A stretch of DNA of 64,000 nucleotides, taken from the NCBI RefSeq assembly GCF_013346935.1, contig NZ_JAAEEB010000005.1, positions 48,144 to 112,143 of the forward strand, written 5' to 3'. Source of the DNA: Lactobacillus melliventris. GTDB taxonomy: Bacteria > Bacillota > Bacilli > Lactobacillales > Lactobacillaceae. Position numbers and translations under genes: made by a program. Of the stretch, positions 60,617-64,000 are shown in pieces (the first letter of the stretch is position 1; each line of letters begins with the position of its first letter). The notes below the pieces were generated by a model that ran no database searches, was not told the origin of the DNA, and saw only the letters and a program-made list of their open reading frames with translations.

Positions 60617-61636
60617 TTAATTAAATTGTGCTACAAATTGGTCTACTTCAGCTAAATATAATTGCTTTTGGCGCTGACTGATCCAAGAGGTCTCAAAAGA
60701 ATTTTTAGCAAGTTGCACAATTTGATCTTGTGACAGATCAAATTTTTGTGCTAAAGCATAATAATTATCACTGATGTAGCCTTTGAAGTAAGCAGGGTCA
60801 TCTGAATTAATGGAAACTTTTACTCCTGCATTCAAAAGATCGATTACTTCTTTACCCTTCATTTCCGGTGAAACAAAGCTGTTAGATAACGGACAAGAAG
60901 TTAAGCCAATCTGTCTTTTGGCGGCTAGTTCAACCAGGTCTGGGTCTTCCACAATGTTGGTGCCATGATCAAGCCGTTCAACTTCCATAATTTCTAAAGC
61001 CTGACGAATATGTTCAATTGAATCTTTTTGATCAATGTCGCAGTGAGTAGTGATGTGCAGTCCAGCCGCAGCTGCGTCTTCAAACTGGCGGGCAAATTTT
61101 AGTGGCGGATTGTTATGCTCATCAGAGTCAAGTCCAATGCCAATTATCTTATCACGGTACTTGAGACCTTCCTGCAGGGTCTTTCTAGCAGATTCTTTAG
61201 AAAAATCACGTAAAAAGCACATGATTAGGTGAGCGTCAACGTTTAATGCCCGTGCATCAACAGTAGCTCGATAAAGACCATTGAGTACAACTTCGAAGGG
61301 GATACCGCGGCTAGTATGAGCTTGGGGGTCAAAAAATAGTTCTACATGCCGAACATTGTTGGCGGCAGCTTTAGTTAAATAAGACCAGGCCAAGTCGTAA
61401 AAATCTTCTTCAGTTTGTAGAACATTCATGGCTGGATAATAGACGGCTAGAAATGATGCTAAATCATGGTAATTATAAGTCTTTTGGACATCTTCAATTG
61501 TAGTTTGTCCTATATCCACATGATTACGTTTGGCTAACTTTAACTTCAATTCCGGTTCTAATGTTCCTTCGATATGCAAATGCAATTCGGCTTTAGGCAA
61601 GCCCCGGGTAAATTCTGGTGTAACGACTGAACTCAT
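60617..61636 (-). CDS. Adenosine deaminase family protein with altered active-site motif
   Basis: A 339-residue metal-dependent purine deaminase-type barrel enzyme. PKAELHLHIEGTLEPE gives the HxH zinc ligands, and ERLDHGTNIVEDPDLV and VSINSDDPAYF give the late His and Asp ligands. The expected HAGE motif (zinc His plus catalytic Glu) reads THCDIDQKDS, so the Glu is absent and Cys-Asp follows the His. The enzyme may still act on adenosine, adenine or an N6-substituted purine, but this change argues for a different substrate. AAGGAGG 5 nt before the ATG at 61636 sets the start. Confidence 0.85.
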   Translation of the reverse strand: MSSVVTPEFTRGLPKAELHLHIEGTLEPELKLKLAKRNHVDIGQTTIEDVQKTYNYHDLASFLAVYYPAMNVLQTEEDFYDLAWSYLTKAAANNVRHVELFFDPQAHTSRGIPFEVVLNGLYRATVDARALNVDAHLIMCFLRDFSKESARKTLQEGLKYRDKIIGIGLDSDEHNNPPLKFARQFEDAAAAGLHITTHCDIDQKDSIEHIRQALEIMEVERLDHGTNIVEDPDLVELAAKRQIGLTSCPLSNSFVSPEMKGKEVIDLLNAGVKVSINSDDPAYFKGYISDNYYALAQKFDLSQDQIVQLAKNSFETSWISQRQKQLYLAEVDQFVAQFN

Positions 61637-61757
61637 GTAATCCTCCTTAGACAATGTTCTTAATTTTTGCTTTTTATTTTAGTTTAGCACAATTTTTATA
61701 ATAAAAATAGAGTAAAAAACGAACAAATTAAGTAATATTAGCATATATGTTCCTAAT

Positions 61758-61816
61758 AAAATACCTAACTAAAAATCTAGTCAGGTAAAATAATTAAAAA
61801 TTTAGTTAAGTATTTT
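61758..61816 (-). terminator. Probable terminator of the ThrE-type gene
   Basis: A 16-bp stem with one mismatch (61758-61773 with 61801-61816) overlaps the stop codon; on the minus strand it ends in TATTTTATT. Confidence 0.5.
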
Positions 61817-63170
61817 AGTCGCAATGGCGCCATTTTGCATCTGTTAAAATGCGGGCGGTAAGTAAACCGATTGGCAGGGCAGTAATAATCATCAAAGCAT
61901 CCATAATCCAATAAGCACCGACATTAATGTTAGTAATGCCAAAATTGAAGACAGCGCGATACATGTATAAGCCGGGAACCATGATAACAATTGCGGGAAC
62001 AGTGATCGCAATACGGGGAAAACCAACTTTATCGCGGACAAAACTGGCAATTAGTCCTGCTAATAATGCTCCGGTGAATGCTGCTAGAGCGGCTGGAACA
62101 TGGTTAAATTCAACTAGACTTAAACGCAGGGTATTTGCCAGAGCACCAATCACGGCAGCAACTGTTGCCATTGATAATTTAGCATTAAACATAATTGAAA
62201 AGCCAAAAACGCCACAAAAACTGGCAATTATTCTAAGCACTGTCAGTAAAGCCGGATTAAGATTTAGTTTTGGCATAGCACCCGGTGATAAGTTGAGCAT
62301 GGTAGCCGTACCCCAGCCTACCATGGCAGCAATCATAACGACTAAGATAGCATAGGCCAGTCTTTCAAGGCCTGAACGCATATCAAGTTTTGACATATCA
62401 AGACCAGAAGTGATAAAAGGAAAACCGGGAATGACGTAGAGCATTGAGCCGATATAACCATAAGCATGATTACTACTCCAACCCCAAATTATTGTTCCTA
62501 ATTTAAAACAAAGGAAATACACCGCGCAGGAAACCGCCACACCGACAGCTATTTTGGCAACAAGTGTAATTTTCTTTTTACCCATTAGTTGACGTAAATA
62601 GTTACCAACCAAAGCGCCTAAAAATGTACAAAACATTTCTGGCAAGCCACCACCAAGTAAAAAAATAAAACTAGCACACGCCAGGCCGGCGCTCAAAGCG
62701 GAAATGATTAAAGGATAATTTTGAGTATGGCGCTCAATTTGATTCAATTTATGGTGAACTGCTCCAATTGTCCAATAATCATTTTCAGTTTCAAATTTGC
62801 GGACAAAATCTTCCATTTCATTTAACTTATTCATATTGACTTCTGTAGCTGGCAAAGAAAGTGTCTGCGAGTATGACTTGTTATCAACATCAAAGCAGGT
62901 ATAGCTAATAGTTACTAAGCCAATGTCTGCTGAACAAGTGATTTTGAGTGCCCGTGCAATGGTATTCATCGAATCGCGCACACGCCAGGCTCCAGTGCCA
63001 CATTGCAGCAGCATTATACCGATTCTGCCGACTAAAGATCCTTTTTCTACCAGAGTAATATCCTTGACTAAAGTATCATCAGAGCTTTTAAAAAACTGTT
63101 TCCAGTGAATTTTCATGTGATGCTTACTAGAAATCTTGGGATATGATGCTGGAGCTTGTTCGTCTTTCAT
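61815..63170 (-). CDS. ThrE-type threonine/serine exporter family protein
   Basis: A 451-residue membrane protein. An N-terminal soluble part (about 1-150) contains GTGAWRVRDSMNTIARAL, the conserved ThrE cytoplasmic signature. Ten or so hydrophobic helices follow, in two groups matching the fused ThrE halves (FLGALVGNYLRQLMG and LLAGLIASFVRDKVGFPRIA). The family exports threonine or serine, and in some bacteria related proteins carry other small molecules. It is a single gene, divergent from the MarR gene across about 170 bp that contains the first MarR operator candidate. Confidence 0.87.
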   Translation of the reverse strand: MKDEQAPASYPKISSKHHMKIHWKQFFKSSDDTLVKDITLVEKGSLVGRIGIMLLQCGTGAWRVRDSMNTIARALKITCSADIGLVTISYTCFDVDNKSYSQTLSLPATEVNMNKLNEMEDFVRKFETENDYWTIGAVHHKLNQIERHTQNYPLIISALSAGLACASFIFLLGGGLPEMFCTFLGALVGNYLRQLMGKKKITLVAKIAVGVAVSCAVYFLCFKLGTIIWGWSSNHAYGYIGSMLYVIPGFPFITSGLDMSKLDMRSGLERLAYAILVVMIAAMVGWGTATMLNLSPGAMPKLNLNPALLTVLRIIASFCGVFGFSIMFNAKLSMATVAAVIGALANTLRLSLVEFNHVPAALAAFTGALLAGLIASFVRDKVGFPRIAITVPAIVIMVPGLYMYRAVFNFGITNINVGAYWIMDALMIITALPIGLLTARILTDAKWRHCD

Positions 63171-63281
63171 AACTGCTTTTTGACCTTTCTGTTATTAGTA
63201 TAGTGTTTTAATTTTACCACACTCGTGGTTGGACCAATTTTATAGAATTGAGTTTTAAAAAGATGTTAATTACAAAAAAAG

Positions 63282-63295
63282 TGTAGTATACTACA
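63282..63295 (+). promoter_or_regulatory. Candidate MarR operator upstream of marR
   Basis: TGTAGTATACTACA is a perfect palindrome about 45 bp before the MarR start, in the region shared with the divergent ThrE-type gene. It matches the palindrome at 63805 in its arms (TGTAG ... CTACA) but not in its central four bases. Confidence 0.75.
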
Positions 63296-63339
63296 GTATG
63301 ATAAAATATTAGTATGAGATTTACTTCTAAGGAAATTAT

Positions 63340-63789
63340 ATGACAGCTTTTTTGAACCGAATTGGTCCCAAAATTAAAATTGCGAATACTTTGATTGAAA
63401 AGGAATTAAACAAGCAGTTTGCAGAAATATTTAGAGATTATTCTTTAACAGGTGCCCAAATTTCTCTGATGATTTATTTATATGAATCAAAAGCACGGCA
63501 AATTACCCAAAAAGAAGTGGCAGATGCATTTGTGCTAAGTCATCCTACAATTCGAGGAATAGTTAAACGCTTAGAAGCAAATAAATTAATTGCTACTTCG
63601 CGTTTAGAAAATGATCAAAGGCAAATTGTGTTAGAACTTTCAAATGAAGGCTTTAATTTAATTGACAAAAATATTTTTAAGATCCGGACAATTATGACAA
63701 ACATTAATAAGCGCATTACTAAGGACTTGTCAAAGCAAGAAATTTCAGAACTTGAACAAGTCTTAAATAAAATTTCTGCAAATTTCTAA
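63340..63789 (+). CDS. MarR-family transcriptional regulator
   Basis: A 149-residue regulator. The winged-helix domain is seen in ARQITQKEVADAFVLSHPTI and RGIVKRLEANKLIATSRLEN-DQRQ, the typical MarR recognition helix and wing. It has matching palindromes on both sides (63282 and 63805), so it probably represses itself and the gene starting at 63837. That gene is truncated by an insertion element. It could also control the divergent ThrE-type gene. Confidence 0.9.
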   Translation: MTAFLNRIGPKIKIANTLIEKELNKQFAEIFRDYSLTGAQISLMIYLYESKARQITQKEVADAFVLSHPTIRGIVKRLEANKLIATSRLENDQRQIVLELSNEGFNLIDKNIFKIRTIMTNINKRITKDLSKQEISELEQVLNKISANF

Positions 63790-63804
63790 TTATTATTAGC
63801 AAAA

Positions 63805-63820
63805 ATGTAGCATGCTACAT
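63805..63820 (+). promoter_or_regulatory. Candidate MarR operator downstream of marR
   Basis: ATGTAGCATGCTACAT is a perfect 16-bp palindrome located between marR and the next (truncated) gene. Same arms as the operator at 63282. Confidence 0.75.
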
Positions 63821-63836
63821 TAAAGAAGGGACTAAA

Positions 63837-63878
63837 ATGATCAAAAATATTTCTAATAAAAAAAGAGCTTTAATGATA
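63837..63878 (+). pseudogene. MarR-controlled gene cut off by an IS insertion
   Basis: A good ribosome binding site (AAGAAGGGA) and ATG at 63837 are followed by MIKNISNKKRAL, then the IS end begins at about 63874 and the frame stops at 63879. Only about 12 native codons are left in view; the rest of the gene could lie beyond the element, outside the window. The basic N-terminus followed by what was probably a hydrophobic segment would suit a transporter, but this is speculation. Confidence 0.6.
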
Positions 63879-64000
63879 TGACCCCCAAATTTAGGACAAA
63901 TTTGGGGGTCATTTTTATGTCTAAATTATCTAAACAAGATAAAATTGAAATCTATCATCTTTGGCATGATTATCAAATCAGCCCTGCTAAGCTAAGTCAG
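63874..64000 (+). mobile_element. IS3-like insertion sequence, left end, running off the window
   Basis: The element begins at about TGATATGACCCCC and has a terminal hairpin TGACCCCCAAATTT-N5-AAATTTGGGGGTCA (63879-63911), followed 5 nt later by the transposase start. Only the left end is in the window, so the right inverted repeat, target duplication and full identity cannot be seen. Confidence 0.7.
63917..64000 (+). CDS. IS transposase N-terminus (partial)
   Basis: Twenty-eight codons are visible: MSKLSKQDKIEIYHLWHDY, then QISPAKLSQ, which is the beginning of a helix-turn-helix DNA-binding domain of the IS3-family OrfA type found in lactobacilli. It runs off the right edge. The terminal hairpin directly upstream would block transcription from the neighbouring gene into the transposase, and the ribosome binding site is weak. 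Confidence 0.65.
   Translation, partial: MSKLSKQDKIEIYHLWHDYQISPAKLSQ

Noticed and set aside
61927..62355. 142-codon plus-strand frame inside the ThrE-type gene
   Set aside because: Antisense shadow of a membrane protein gene, with no start signals.

Overview
The window looks like the chromosome of a Lactobacillus of the L. acidophilus / L. helveticus / L. crispatus type. The DNA is AT-rich and Gram-positive in style, with strong AGGAGG ribosome binding sites and T-run terminators. Five secreted proteins carry the paired SLAP (surface-layer-associated) cell-wall domain specific to this group, and one of them has the architecture of an S-layer subunit. PepO, Kup, GpmA and a D-aspartate cross-bridge ligase also fit. 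No rRNA, tRNA, CRISPR array or prophage was seen.

Layout. (1) 1-13.7 kb is mostly core: end of a phosphonate permease, tag, a hypothetical gene, a metallophosphoesterase, an asnB-like amidotransferase with a D-aspartate ligase (peptidoglycan cross-bridge), an MFS transporter, pepO, a CPBP membrane protease whose mRNA appears leaderless, and kup. (2) 13.7-27.4 kb is a surface and competence-regulator island: two hypothetical genes, a DUF1659/DUF2922 pair, an S-layer-type gene with a long structured leader, a ComK-like gene, a SigH/ComX-like sigma factor, two SLAP cell-wall hydrolases, a cation/H+ antiporter, a SLAP-CAP protein and a SLAP protein with a Ser/Gly repeat tail. (3) 27.5-32.7 kb: an oxidoreductase, two related secreted proteins, gpmA, an otherwise gene-poor stretch and a RelB-type toxin-antitoxin pair. 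(4) 33-40.4 kb is accessory: an AraC regulator, a beta-glucoside-type PTS permease broken by one in-frame stop, a large glycosidase, and a HipA-like kinase translationally coupled to a DUF3037 protein. (5) 40.5-45 kb: a TetR regulator joined to a divergent LepA paralogue, an asparaginase, and AhpD-like and cupin genes. (6) 45.2-54.4 kb: four fumarate-reductase-type flavoproteins, one MFS transporter and a LysR regulator. (7) 54.5-60.6 kb: plant-oligosaccharide genes (AraC, PTS EIIC, GH3, GH43). (8) 60.6-64 kb: an adenosine-deaminase-family enzyme, a ThrE-type exporter, and a MarR regulator whose downstream target is cut off by an IS3-like element that runs out of the window.

The clearest candidates for undescribed biology are the four-flavoprotein cluster (probable reduction of unsaturated acids as electron sinks, with FMN domains at opposite ends of two enzymes), the TetR-controlled LepA paralogue, the HipA-like/DUF3037 pair, and the ComK-like plus sigma-factor pair inside the S-layer island. 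Two internally derived observations also stand out: matching palindromic operators on both sides of marR, and three copies of one IS-end hairpin, one of which appears to serve as a host terminator. All functions are read from sequence motifs and remembered family features; no database search was possible.
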